64,000 nucleotides of DNA from Streptomyces ficellus (GTDB lineage: Bacteria; Actinomycetota; Actinomycetes; Streptomycetales; Streptomycetaceae): positions 620,001 to 684,000 of the forward strand of contig NZ_CP034279.1 of assembly GCF_009739905.1 (NCBI RefSeq), in the 5' to 3' direction. The position numbers and the translations under genes are program-made. Shown here one piece after another: positions 53,526-62,761 of the stretch. Below the pieces are notes generated by a model that saw only the letters and a list, made by a program, of their open reading frames with translations, had not been told where the DNA came from and made no database searches. Position 1 is the first letter of the stretch. Every line of letters starts with the position of its first letter.

Positions 53526-54271
53526 AACACCACGGGACCGACGCCCATACCCTGGTCGCCGCCTACGCACTGGGCGCACTCGACGATGACGAACGCGAGG
53601 ACTTCGACGCCCATCTCCTGGCGTGCGAGGCATGCCGGCAGGAAGCCGCCGAGTTCCGGGCGACCACGGCACGCCTGGCAGCAGCGGCCGCCCAGCCGCC
53701 GCCCACCGCAGCCAAGGCAGAGGTCATGGCCGCCATCGACGGCGTACGCCAGCTGCCCCCGCGTATCCCCGCCCCCAGCGCGGCGCCCGTACTCGGCGGC
53801 ATCCTGCGCCGACGGGCCGTGCCCCTGGCTTTGGCCGCCGGTGTGGCCGCGGCCGTACTGGGCGGAGTCGCGGTGTGGCAGGCGCAGAACGGACAGGACC
53901 TCGAACAGCAGGCCCGTCAGGCGCAGCGGCAGCTCGACGCGGTCAGCGCCGTACTGGCAGCTCCGGACGCCGGCACCGTCCACGGGCGGGCTGCCAACGG
54001 AGCCCTGACCACCGTCGTCGCCTCCGACCGGCAGAATGCGGCCGTCTTCACCGCCGCCAACCTGCCCGCTCCGGGAACAGGCAAGACCTACCAGCTGTGG
54101 CTCGACCACGACGGCACCATGCGCCCTGCCGGGCTCATCCACGGCGACGGCACCGTGGTCCTGACCGGCAATCCCGCCGACGCGGGCGCCGTCGGCCTCA
54201 CCGTCGAACCCGCCGGAGGCTCCCCCAGGCCCACCACTGACCCTCTGCTCCTGATGACCCTTCCCGCCTGA
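53522..54271 (+). CDS. rskA: Anti-sigma-K factor RskA
   Basis: 249 residues from a GTG overlapping the sigK stop. N-terminal zinc-binding anti-sigma domain with HTLVAAYALGALDDDEREDFDAHLLACEACRQEA (H-x3-C-x2-C). One membrane helix (RAVPLALAAGVAAAVLGGVAVW) then an extracellular RskA domain (AVFTAANLPAPGTGKTYQLWL, MRPAGLIHGDGTVVL). Holds SigK inactive until proteolysed by a regulated cascade. Confidence 0.93.
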   Translation: MKHHGTDAHTLVAAYALGALDDDEREDFDAHLLACEACRQEAAEFRATTARLAAAAAQPPPTAAKAEVMAAIDGVRQLPPRIPAPSAAPVLGGILRRRAVPLALAAGVAAAVLGGVAVWQAQNGQDLEQQARQAQRQLDAVSAVLAAPDAGTVHGRAANGALTTVVASDRQNAAVFTAANLPAPGTGKTYQLWLDHDGTMRPAGLIHGDGTVVLTGNPADAGAVGLTVEPAGGSPRPTTDPLLLMTLPA

Positions 54272-54329
54272 GCAGGCGCTCCGCACCGATCAGCGATCGA
54301 GGTACCCCAAGGCCGAGGTACTCCACGGC

Positions 54330-54773
54330 CAGCACCCCGGAAAATCCGTACCAGAAGACCCTCCTCGACCAGGACGCCTTCCGGCTGATGCCACTCCTGG
54401 GCATCGAGGACCACGTACCGCCCCTGCAACTGGGCGCCGGCTGCGCGGGGCCGGCGCGCGCCGCCGCCCCAGACAACTCGACGACGAGGTCCACCGTCTG
54501 TACACGCACCAGGCCAACCCGGCTGGTGGAGGAGTACCTCCGGTACACCGGCCCGCGCCCGAGCGCGCCCCCGGCAACGTGCGCCAACTGGGCAACACCG
54601 TCTCGCCGTCCACCCTGGCACTCCTCCACGCCGACCGAGGGCAGGGCCACCTGACGTACGACGACGAGGTCTGCTTCTCCGTCGTTCGGTTCCGGCCCGG
54701 AACGCGGCGCCTTCACCGCCGCGGTCCGCATCCCCGCCCTCGCCGGTGGCCTCTCGCGGCCGACGCCTCGTAG
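54330..54773 (+). pseudogene. Ketosynthase III (FabH-like) C-terminal remnant
   Basis: Pieces in shifting frames: DAFRLMPLLGIEDHVPPLQLGAGCAG (Cys-nucleophile-like motif), DDEVHRLYTHQANP..VEEYLRYTG, then VRQLGNTVSPSTLALLHADRGQG and DDEVCFSVV, ending at TAG 54773. This is the His/Asn half of a 3-oxoacyl-ACP synthase III-type enzyme. Several frameshifts, no start. Confidence 0.65.
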
Positions 54774-54904
54774 CGAGCACGGGGGCGCACGATCCACCGG
54801 TGCTTCCGGAGGGCAGCTCCGGCGCACTACGGCAGCACGGGTTCGCAGGGGGTGCCACTGCGTCCCGCACCCGGCATCGCCCGCGGCCTCGGCGCCGACG
54901 CCCG

Positions 54905-55765
54905 TCAACGGGCCCCTGGGTCGCCGTCGCCGTCCTGGTCGGCCGAGTGAAGCAGTTCGACGACACGTTCCTCATACCGGACGCGAGCCGGGGAGAAGTC
55001 GTACGGCATCTTGCCGACGGCCTCCATCACGCTCATCCTCGCCCCGTCCTCCTCCTCGCCATTGTGCTCGTCCTCCCGGTCCAGGAGGGCGTCGAGCGCC
55101 TCTTCCAGACCGGATCCCTCGATGGCGGCTGCCAGGGCGGTTTCGTGATCACATCGCTGGGACGCCAGGTCCTCGATGCGGGGGTCGTCGGGGGACACGG
55201 TGTCGTCCAGGGCCGCCTCGGCCTCGGCGAGCCGGTCCTCCTCGGCCCGCAAATCGGGGTGAGTGGCCAGGACGATGAACCGGTCGGCCTGGGCTGCGGC
55301 GCCCAGGGGGCCGAGTATGCGCTCCGTGACCAGGAGGGTGTCGAGATCGGCGGAGCGCAGGGCTCCGGGCGGCAGATCGCGCAGACGGCCGGTGACCAGC
55401 GGGGAGAGCAGGCCCAGGGGGCTGCCCGCCTCGCGGAGACGGTGCACGGCGGCCCGCTGGGCCTCGATGGCGGCAGCCTTGGAGGTGAGGGACTCCTCCA
55501 GGCGGGCCAGGGACTGCTCGATGCCGGTGGTGCTCCTGAAGGCGGCGCGGATGTCGTCCAGGGAGATGCCCGCATCGGCCATCCTGCGGATCCACAGCAG
55601 GCGGATCATGTCGTCGTACCCGTAGCGGCGGCGGTCGTCGCTGCCGCGTTCCGGTTCGGCGAGGAGCCCGATGGCGTGGTAGTGGCGGATGGCGCGGGGT
55701 GTGGTCCCGGCGAGCGCGGCGGCATCGCCGATCTTGACCCGGCGGGGAATCGCGGGAAGGGGCAT
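54905..55765 (-). CDS. MerR-family regulator with long helical tail
   Basis: 286 residues from the ATG at 55765. N-terminal MerR winged helix (RVKIGDAAALAGTTPRAIRHYHAIGLLAEPER, YGYDDMIRLLWIRRMADAGISL). Long C-terminal helical region with an acidic tail (EDEHNGEEEDGARMS). No cysteines suited to metal sensing. Stands alone; possible multidrug- or redox-responsive regulator. Confidence 0.88.
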   Translation of the reverse strand: MPLPAIPRRVKIGDAAALAGTTPRAIRHYHAIGLLAEPERGSDDRRRYGYDDMIRLLWIRRMADAGISLDDIRAAFRSTTGIEQSLARLEESLTSKAAAIEAQRAAVHRLREAGSPLGLLSPLVTGRLRDLPPGALRSADLDTLLVTERILGPLGAAAQADRFIVLATHPDLRAEEDRLAEAEAALDDTVSPDDPRIEDLASQRCDHETALAAAIEGSGLEEALDALLDREDEHNGEEEDGARMSVMEAVGKMPYDFSPARVRYEERVVELLHSADQDGDGDPGAR

Positions 55766-56501
55766 GTGGGGGAACCTCTCGATGTCGTGCTCGCCGCCCA
55801 CTGGACCACATGCCGCTACGGCACGTGCAAAACCCCTGCGCGCAGCGGCGGCTCCGGTGTGGCCCGCGTGCTGACGTCCACCGCCGGCGTCTCGCCGAAC
55901 TGCCGGGCGGTGACCGGTCCGTCCCCTGCCGCACGGCGGCGAGGCCGCCCGAGGCCGTGCCAGGCGCCCGAGGAGACCATGTTCGCTCCGGCGATCCTGA
56001 TCCTCACCTGCTCGACCGCCGCGCTCAACTGCCGTCCCTGGTGCGCTCGACCTCGTCGAGCTGCGCGGGCCGGCCCGCTCGTGAACTCCGGTCAGCCGCG
56101 CACCCCGGTCGCCAGGACGCCCGGCCCACCCGCTCAAGCCTCCTCGTCAGGCAGTACGGTCACCTGTCGCAGCGCCCTTGCGCTGCCGGCCGGCCCGGGG
56201 GTCGGCCCGGTCGGCAGCCGGCAGGCCGACAGGCCGACAGGCCGGCAGCGGAGAGGTCCGCTCTGCGGCGCTGCCCCGGGGGAAGACCTCGGCCTCGCCA
56301 TGGACGCGGCCCGTGGCTGACGGGCCAGTTGCCGCGGCGGGCGGCCGACTGCGTCCGGGCAACACGAGCCGGCCCGGCGCGGGTCGGCGAGGAGACGGTT
56401 CTGCACCGGGCACGTGGTCACCGAAGCGCGAATCACCTACCAGCCACCGCGCCTTTACGCAAAGTAGCGAGCGGATCACACCTGGTTCTACGCTGGCTTC
56501 A
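55766..56501. other. Long intergenic region
   Basis: No convincing gene. Short direct repeats of AGGCCGAC occur near 56220. The SARP promoter must lie toward the right end. Confidence 0.4.
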
Positions 56502-59423
56502 ATGGGCGCGCGGCACGAATACAAGATCCTTGGGCCGTTGGAGATTTCGCGGGACGGCCACCTCGTGAACATCGGTGCGACCCGCCTGCGGGTCCTCCTG
56601 GTCGTACTTCTCAACGACGCCGGTGCGGTCATCCCGGTCGACACCCTGGTGGACCGGGTGTGGGGGGCGAGCCCGCCGGGAGGCGCGCGGAACACCCTGC
56701 AGAACTACGTCCTTCGGTTGCGGCGTTCCCTCGGCCCGGACGTCATCCGCACCCATCGCCGCGGCTACGTGATCGACATCGAGCCCTCCGCCCTCGACGC
56801 GCACCGTTTCACCGCACTCGTACGGCAGGGCGGCAAAGCCCTGGAGCGGGACGACCCCGAGCGGGCCGCCGCCGTTCTGCGTGAGGCGCTCGCCCTGTGG
56901 CGGGGCGATCCACTGTCCGATCTGCCCGGCGAGCTGTTCCCGGACGTCGTCCCCGCCCTCGTCGAACAGCGCGTCCACGCGTACGAGCTGCGCATCGACG
57001 CGGACCTGCGCCGCGGCCGTCCCGCCGAAGTCCTGCCCGAGCTGCGTGTGCTGACCGCGACGCACCCCCTGCGCGAACGGTTCTGGGCCCAACGGATGCT
57101 GGCGCTCTACCAGTGTGGCCGCCAGGGCGAGGCGCTGGCCTGCTACCGCGAGGTCACCGAACGGCTCGCCGACGAACTCGGGGTGGATCCCGGTGACGAG
57201 CTCCGGGACGTGCACCAGCGCATCCTGACCGCCGCACCGGACCTGGCCGCCGCACCCCGCCGGGCGCGCCCCGCCGGCAACCTGCCCGCGGAGACCACGA
57301 CCTTCATCGGCCGGGAGAGGCAGCTCACCCGGACCCGTCAATTGCTTGAGCTCTCCCGGCTCGTCACCCTCACCGGCGTCGGCGGCGTCGGCAAGACCCG
57401 CCTCGCGCTGCGCGCCGCGCGGCAGGCCTCACCCCGCTTCGTCGACGGGGTGTGGGTCGCTGACCTCGCCACCCTCTCCGAACCGGCCCTCCTGGACCGC
57501 GCGGTCGCCGACGCCCTCGGGCTGCGTGACCAGTCCGCCCGGCCGGCCGCCGACGCGGTCGCCGGCCACCTGCGCGACCGCGAGCTCCTCCTCGTCCTGG
57601 ACAACTGCGAACACCTGGTCCAGGAGGCCGCCGCGCTCTCCCTCCGGCTCCTGCGGGCCGCCCCGGGGCTCCGCATCCTGGCCACGAGCCGCGAACGCTT
57701 CGGCGTACCGGGGGAACACGTGCTGCTCGTCCCCGGCCTCACCCTCCCGGACCGGATCGGCCCCGGACCCGGCACCAGCACCGGCACCAGCACCGGTGCC
57801 GGCACCGGCGGGACGGTCCCCTCCGAAGCGCTGCGCCTGCTCGCCGACCGCGCCGCCGCCTCGTCCCACGACCACGCTGACAGCACCTACGCGGACAGCG
57901 AACCGGCCGCCGAACTCTGCCGGCGACTCGACGGCATCCCCCTCGCCATCGAACTGGCCGCGGTCCGTCTGGCCTCCCTGACCATCGAGCAGGTCCTTGA
58001 GCGCCTGGAAGACCGCTTCCGGCTCCTGACCGCACCCCGTACCGGCGCGCCCCACCGCTACCAGCACACCTTGCGAGGCGTCATCGACTGGAGCTACAGC
58101 CTGTGCACTCCCGGCGAACGCCTGCTGTGGAAACGGCTCTCAGTGTTCACCGGAAGCTGTGACCTGGACGCGGCCGAAGCCGTGTGCGCGGGTGACGGCA
58201 CGGACGCCGACGGCATCGCCCGCGAGGACGTGGTGGACCTCCTCACCGGCCTGGTCCACAAATCGATCGTGGTCGTCGAGAACACCCGCGGCACCGCCCG
58301 CTACCGCCTGCTGGAGACCATCCGCCAGTACGGCATGAGCCGCCTGGAGGAAGACGCGGGTGCGGCGACGGGCCTGCGCCTGCGCCACAGCGATCACTAC
58401 CACCGCATGACCGTCCGCGCCGCCACGGAGTGGTGCGGGCCCGCGGAGGTCACCTGGCTGCTGCGACTTCGGGCGGAAGTGCCCAACATCCGGGCCGCCC
58501 TGGAGTTCTGCCGCGACCACCCGGGCCGGGCCGCCATCGGCGTGGAAATCGCCGTCCACCTCACCCGTACCCGCTTCTGGTTCTTCGGCTGCACCCCCGG
58601 CGAAGGACGCCACTGGCTGGAGAGCCTCGTCGGCGCACGGGACGACCTGCCCGACGAGCTCAACGTCCTGGCCACCGCGATGAAGGCGTGGATCGCGCTC
58701 TGTCAGGGGGACCGCCCGGCGGCCCGGCGCTTCGCCGAGGACTGCCGCACGGCCGCGGCGAACTCCCCCACCGTGGCGGCCCTCTACATCGAGGGCGCGT
58801 ACGACTTCCTCGTCCATGACAGCCCGGGCTGCGTCGAGCGGCTCGCCCGCGCCCGTGACGGATTCCGCGCCGCCGGGCACCCCGGGGACGCGCACATGGC
58901 CACCATGATGTGGGCCATGGCCGCCGCCTTCCTCGCCACCAGGGAAACGGCCTGGCTCGCCTGCCGCGCGTACGTCACCGAAGCCGAGGCCAACGGCGCG
59001 GAGTGGGCCCACTCCTGGGCCATCTGGTGCACCGGCCTGACGGAGGTCCTGCACGGTGACCCGGCCGCCGCCCTCGAACCGCTTCGGGACGCACTGGGGC
59101 GGCAACACGCCATCGACGACAGCTGGGGCCCGGTGTGGACCGTGGAGACCATCGCCTGGGCAATCGGTGCGCTGGGAGACCACCGTCGGGCGGCGCGACT
59201 GCTCGGGGCCGCCGACCGGCTGCGCGGCATCACGGGCGTCGCCCTGACCGGACTCCAGCCCTTCCACGCCGTCCACACGCGTACGGAGCGCCGGGCCCGC
59301 GAGCGACTGGGCGCCGAGGTGTACGCGGAGGAGTGGAACCGCGGCGCCGCGACGGAGCAGGGCGTCGCCCTGGCCCTCACTCTCATCGACGAGGCGTCAT
59401 CACTTGGAGTGACCGATGAGTGA
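56502..59423 (+). CDS. SARP/AfsR-family regulator with BTAD and NB-ARC domains
   Basis: 973 residues from the ATG at 56502; an upstream open frame is Arg/Gly-rich and rejected. N-terminal OmpR-type DNA-binding domain (KILGPLEISRDGHLVNIGATRLRVLLVVLL, NTLQNYVLRLRRSLG), BTAD (RAAAVLREALALWRGDPLSDL, CYREVTERLADELGVDPGDEL), then NB-ARC with P-loop GVGGVGKTRLAL (about 291) and LLLVLDNCEHL, and a TPR-like C-terminus. Typical of pathway or global activators of secondary metabolism. No intact biosynthetic gene is adjacent within the window. Confidence 0.92.
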   Translation: MGARHEYKILGPLEISRDGHLVNIGATRLRVLLVVLLNDAGAVIPVDTLVDRVWGASPPGGARNTLQNYVLRLRRSLGPDVIRTHRRGYVIDIEPSALDAHRFTALVRQGGKALERDDPERAAAVLREALALWRGDPLSDLPGELFPDVVPALVEQRVHAYELRIDADLRRGRPAEVLPELRVLTATHPLRERFWAQRMLALYQCGRQGEALACYREVTERLADELGVDPGDELRDVHQRILTAAPDLAAAPRRARPAGNLPAETTTFIGRERQLTRTRQLLELSRLVTLTGVGGVGKTRLALRAARQASPRFVDGVWVADLATLSEPALLDRAVADALGLRDQSARPAADAVAGHLRDRELLLVLDNCEHLVQEAAALSLRLLRAAPGLRILATSRERFGVPGEHVLLVPGLTLPDRIGPGPGTSTGTSTGAGTGGTVPSEALRLLADRAAASSHDHADSTYADSEPAAELCRRLDGIPLAIELAAVRLASLTIEQVLERLEDRFRLLTAPRTGAPHRYQHTLRGVIDWSYSLCTPGERLLWKRLSVFTGSCDLDAAEAVCAGDGTDADGIAREDVVDLLTGLVHKSIVVVENTRGTARYRLLETIRQYGMSRLEEDAGAATGLRLRHSDHYHRMTVRAATEWCGPAEVTWLLRLRAEVPNIRAALEFCRDHPGRAAIGVEIAVHLTRTRFWFFGCTPGEGRHWLESLVGARDDLPDELNVLATAMKAWIALCQGDRPAARRFAEDCRTAAANSPTVAALYIEGAYDFLVHDSPGCVERLARARDGFRAAGHPGDAHMATMMWAMAAAFLATRETAWLACRAYVTEAEANGAEWAHSWAIWCTGLTEVLHGDPAAALEPLRDALGRQHAIDDSWGPVWTVETIAWAIGALGDHRRAARLLGAADRLRGITGVALTGLQPFHAVHTRTERRARERLGAEVYAEEWNRGAATEQGVALALTLIDEASSLGVTDE

Positions 59424-59511
59424 CTGAGGCGATAGTGCGCTTCGGCAGGGTGGGCGGTGTCCGGGACGTGGTCGCGTCCCGGGCGCGCAGCAGATGAGGA
59501 GAACCACCCCC

Positions 59512-61131
59512 ATGGCCCCCACCACACCGGACTTCGGTCCCCAGATCGACGACTACGCGCCGTCCCAGCCCGCACGCGTCTGCGATCCGCAGGCGAAGCC
59601 CGGACTGCTGGCCTTTCGCGACCTGGTGCTCGCTTCCTACCCCGGCACCCGCAGCATGGGAATCAGTCGCGAATGCGGGAAAACCGTCGACAGCGAGCAC
59701 AAGGAAGGGCGCGCCTGGGACTGGGGTGTCGACCTCCACACCCAGGGACACATCGCCTCCGATCTGATCGACTGGCTTCTTGCCACGGATCGGCACGGCA
59801 ATCCCCATGCCCTCGTACGTCGCTTCGGCATCATGTACATCATCTGGAACCGGCGCATCTGGGAGTCCTACCGCCCGAACGCCGGCTGGACCCCGTACAC
59901 GGGAGTCAGCCCGCACACCGATCACGTCCACTTCAGTTTCAGCTGGGCCGGCGCCCGCAAGCAGACCTCCTGGTGGCAGACACCGGCAGGACCAACGCGG
60001 GCCAGGGTCGGTGTGGGTGTGCCGTCGGTGGTGGATCACGGTGCGGGGATGGTGGTGTTCGGGGTGGACGCCTCGGGCGGAGTGGTGCATCGGTGGCAGA
60101 ACGTGGCGGGTGGCGCCTGGTCGGCGTGGACCGGCCTGGGAGGGCCGCCGGGTGGTGCGGTCGGACGACCGTGGGCGTTGGTGGGGCGGTACGGGAAACT
60201 CGCGGTGTTCGTCCGTGGAGCGGACGGGGCGTTGTGGCACACGTGGCAGTCGGAGGCGGGCGCTTGGGCGCCTGAGTGGGTGTCGCTGGGCGGCCGGCTC
60301 GCGGGCGACCCCTCGGTGGTGCTGAGCCCGAACAACGCCCTGTCGGTGTTCGCCCGCGACCCGGAAGGCCGGGTGACGCACACCTGGCAACGCGGTGCGG
60401 AACACGGGTACGCCTGGCACGAGTCGTGGGCGGACATGGAGGGTTCGACCGCGGGCCGTTTGTCGGTGCTGGTCGGCCGCGACGGGGGCATGGTGCTGTT
60501 CGCCCGTGGCGCGGACGGTGGCCTGCACCACCGTTGGCAGACGGGGACAGGTGGGCCGTGGTCCGGATGGACACCTCTGGGTGGGCGGCTCGCGGGCGAC
60601 CCCTCGGTGGTGCTGAGCCCGAACAACGCCCTGTCGGTGTTCGCCCGCGACCCGGAAGGCCGGGTGACGCACACCTGGCAACGCGGTGCGGAACACGGGT
60701 ACGCCTGGCACGAGTCGTGGGCGGACATGGGGGGCGCCGTGCTGGGCCGGCCGATGGTGCTGGTGGGCCGCGACGGCGGGATGGTCCTCTTCGCCCGTGG
60801 TACGGACGGCGGCCTGCACCACCGCTGGCAGACCGGGACGGGCGGACCCTGGTCCGGATGGTCACCTCTGGGCGGGCGGCTCAGCGCGGACCCGGCCGTG
60901 GTCCTCAACCCTAGCGGCGACCTGTCCGTCTTCGGCCGGGACCCCGACGGCCGGATGACCCACACCTGGCAACGAGGCCCCCAACACGGCCACGCCTGGA
61001 ACGACACCTGGGTCGACATGGAAGGCAACCTCGCCGCCGACCCACCCCACACCGCACTCGCTGCACCGGCCCTACCGGCCCCACCGGTGGGCGAATCGGC
61101 TGCCACGGTTCCTGACAGCGTCGTCTCTTGA
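59512..61131 (+). CDS. VanY/VldE-like peptidase fused to a lectin-type beta propeller
   Basis: 539 residues from the ATG at 59512, which has AGGAG 10 bases upstream; an ATG at 59494 overlaps that site. Residues 1-165 are a hedgehog/DD-peptidase-like domain with HKEGRAWDWGVD and SPHTDHVHFSFSW (His/Asp/His metal ligands). About 350 residues of propeller follow (repeats of V.G.DGGMVLFARGADGGLHHRWQTG, and GRVTHTWQRGAEHGYAWHESWADM). Two blades are 145-bp identical in DNA (60295-60439, 60586-60730). No signal peptide is visible, which is unusual for a cell-wall enzyme. Confidence 0.82.
   Translation: MAPTTPDFGPQIDDYAPSQPARVCDPQAKPGLLAFRDLVLASYPGTRSMGISRECGKTVDSEHKEGRAWDWGVDLHTQGHIASDLIDWLLATDRHGNPHALVRRFGIMYIIWNRRIWESYRPNAGWTPYTGVSPHTDHVHFSFSWAGARKQTSWWQTPAGPTRARVGVGVPSVVDHGAGMVVFGVDASGGVVHRWQNVAGGAWSAWTGLGGPPGGAVGRPWALVGRYGKLAVFVRGADGALWHTWQSEAGAWAPEWVSLGGRLAGDPSVVLSPNNALSVFARDPEGRVTHTWQRGAEHGYAWHESWADMEGSTAGRLSVLVGRDGGMVLFARGADGGLHHRWQTGTGGPWSGWTPLGGRLAGDPSVVLSPNNALSVFARDPEGRVTHTWQRGAEHGYAWHESWADMGGAVLGRPMVLVGRDGGMVLFARGTDGGLHHRWQTGTGGPWSGWSPLGGRLSADPAVVLNPSGDLSVFGRDPDGRMTHTWQRGPQHGHAWNDTWVDMEGNLAADPPHTALAAPALPAPPVGESAATVPDSVVS
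60295..60439. repeat. 145-bp exact direct repeat, copy 1
   Basis: Identical to 60586-60730, offset 291 bases (97 codons, two propeller blades). Confidence 0.9.
60586..60730. repeat. 145-bp exact direct repeat, copy 2
   Basis: Identical to 60295-60439; recent in-frame duplication in the propeller. Confidence 0.9.
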
Positions 61132-61268
61132 ACGCCCCCCACTCGGTGTGCCGCGCCGGCGCGCGACCCGGACGGGCGAGAGGTCCTCCGTTCACGGAGC
61201 CACGCCCGCCCTCGAGTGGTCCGCACGACCGCTCGTACAGCCAACCATCCCTATCGCCTGGAGTCACC

Positions 61269-61592
61269 ATGCGCATCCGACGCACGCTTCGTACCGCCAT
61301 CACCTCCACCGTGATGACCGGGGTCTTCGTCCTCGGCACCGGAGTCGCCTCCGCCAGCAGCTTCCTCAGCTGGGAGGGCCCGCAGAACACCGGCAGGGCC
61401 AAGGAGGTCTTCGCCTGCGGCTGCAACAACATCGACCCCAACTTCCGTGCGGCGTACCGCTTCAAGCACACCGGCCAGGACGCCACCATGTACAACCAGG
61501 ACAACTGCCAGGGGCAGTCGCACTTCACCTTCCACGGCAGCCAGGAGAGCAGGGACCCCTTCGGCTGGCGGAGCGTCTTCTTCCACTGCTGA
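61269..61592 (+). CDS. Small secreted protein with four cysteines
   Basis: 107 residues from the ATG at 61269 with GGAG upstream. Sec signal (TAITSTVMTGVFVLGTG, cleavage near ASA). The mature part of about 75 residues has four Cys (FACGCNNID, QDNCQGQS, FFHC) suitable for two disulfides. No family recognised. A terminator follows immediately. Confidence 0.8.
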   Translation: MRIRRTLRTAITSTVMTGVFVLGTGVASASSFLSWEGPQNTGRAKEVFACGCNNIDPNFRAAYRFKHTGQDATMYNQDNCQGQSHFTFHGSQESRDPFGWRSVFFHC

Positions 61593-61603
61593 CCGAGCCA
61601 CCC

Positions 61604-61639
61604 CTGCCGGTGGTTGCCCTGCCGGACCACCACCGGCAG
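61604..61639. terminator. Terminator after the small secreted protein
   Basis: CTGCCGGTGGT pairs with ACCACCGGCAG, loop of 14 bases, about 12 bases after the stop. Confidence 0.75.
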
Positions 61640-62121
61640 GGCAACCCGCCCACGCGAGCACGGGGTTCGGACCAAGTGGCCCGCCGGGTAGGGGCCGTGG
61701 TCGTCCTCCCGCCAGGCGGAAGCCCGCCAGCCGGGACCGGCGGCCGCCCCATCGCCCATCGTCACCGATCCGGCCGTCCCCCCGGTCCCTGACGGCCGGC
61801 GCAAGCACGCCCAGCTGATCACCCGACTCGGCGACCGCCGCCCTCGCGCCGACGCGCCCACTCGGCGCTGTCCGACGCCGAGATCGCCCTGACACTCGTT
61901 CCGGTGCTCGCCCCGGTTCCGGTCGACGCCTGCGTGGCGACCCCGCTGAAGTACCCCGCAACGCCGCCCGCTACCCGGCCCCTCGCCAGGCTCCGAGCCA
62001 CAACTGCGTTCTGCGCCCGCGGCGTTGCAAGGCCGGTGGGGTGCGGTACTGTGAGTGCAGCGTCGCGTGCCGGTGGCAGACCGTGTCAGGCATGGAGGCG
62101 CCGAATCGAAGGAGGTCGACG
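61640..62121. other. Intergenic region
   Basis: No gene supported; frames are short and Arg/Pro-rich. Confidence 0.4.
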
Positions 62122-62157
62122 ATGCACTCGTCGCACCCTTCGCTCTCGCGTGACTGA
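62122..62157 (+). CDS. Possible 11-aa leader peptide
   Basis: ATG with a very strong AAGGAGG site, encoding MHSSHPSLSRD and stopping inside the next gene's start region; the hemerythrin GTG overlaps it (62150). It could provide translational coupling, or mark a frameshift. Confidence 0.4.
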   Translation: MHSSHPSLSRD

Positions 62158-62620
62158 GCGCGAGACGACCAGGCTCGTCGCCTGGAGCCAAGAACTCCGC
62201 CGGGTGCACCACCGCCTGCGGGAAGCATTGTCCGTAACCCGCGCCTCTCTTGCCGACGGCACTCCGGGCGAGGCGGCCACCCGGGAACTCCTGCTGTACT
62301 GCCATGGCTTCTGCACGGCTCTCGACGGCCATCACCAGGGCGAAGACCGTACGCTGTTCCCGGCCATCGCGGCTGCGCACCCCGAGCTGCGCCCGGTGCT
62401 GCGCTCGCTGGAGCAGGATCACTCGATGATCGCCCACCTGGTCGGCAGTCTCCGGGCCGCGGTCGACCGGGCCGCGCCGCCCGAGGAGCTCGATCAGCAC
62501 CTCGAAGGCATCGCCGCGATCATGGAGAACCACTTCCGCTACGAGGAGCGGCAACTGCTCACCGTGCTCGAAACCCTTGAGCTGGCAGCCGTACCCGGTG
62601 AAGTGCTGGGCCCGCTGTGA
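62150..62620 (+). CDS. Hemerythrin-like HHE domain protein
   Basis: 156 residues from the GTG at 62150. Helical HHE motifs: RVHHRLREAL, GFCTALDGHHQGEDRTLFP, LEQDHSMIAHLVG and MENHFRYEERQLL supply His/Glu ligands for a di-iron site. Oxygen, NO or redox sensing or iron handling are usual roles. Cytoplasmic. Confidence 0.82.
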   Translation: MTERETTRLVAWSQELRRVHHRLREALSVTRASLADGTPGEAATRELLLYCHGFCTALDGHHQGEDRTLFPAIAAAHPELRPVLRSLEQDHSMIAHLVGSLRAAVDRAAPPEELDQHLEGIAAIMENHFRYEERQLLTVLETLELAAVPGEVLGPL

Positions 62621-62761
62621 CCGGGCAGCGGTCGGCGGTGGCGGGCCCACCCTTGCAGTGGCAATCACTGCTGCTGCATGTACTACGGGCTCCGCGGCGC
62701 GCCTCAGCAGAGGCTGACTGTCACTGCACTCCCCCACCCTCGTTGCGGCCGGGCGGGCGGC

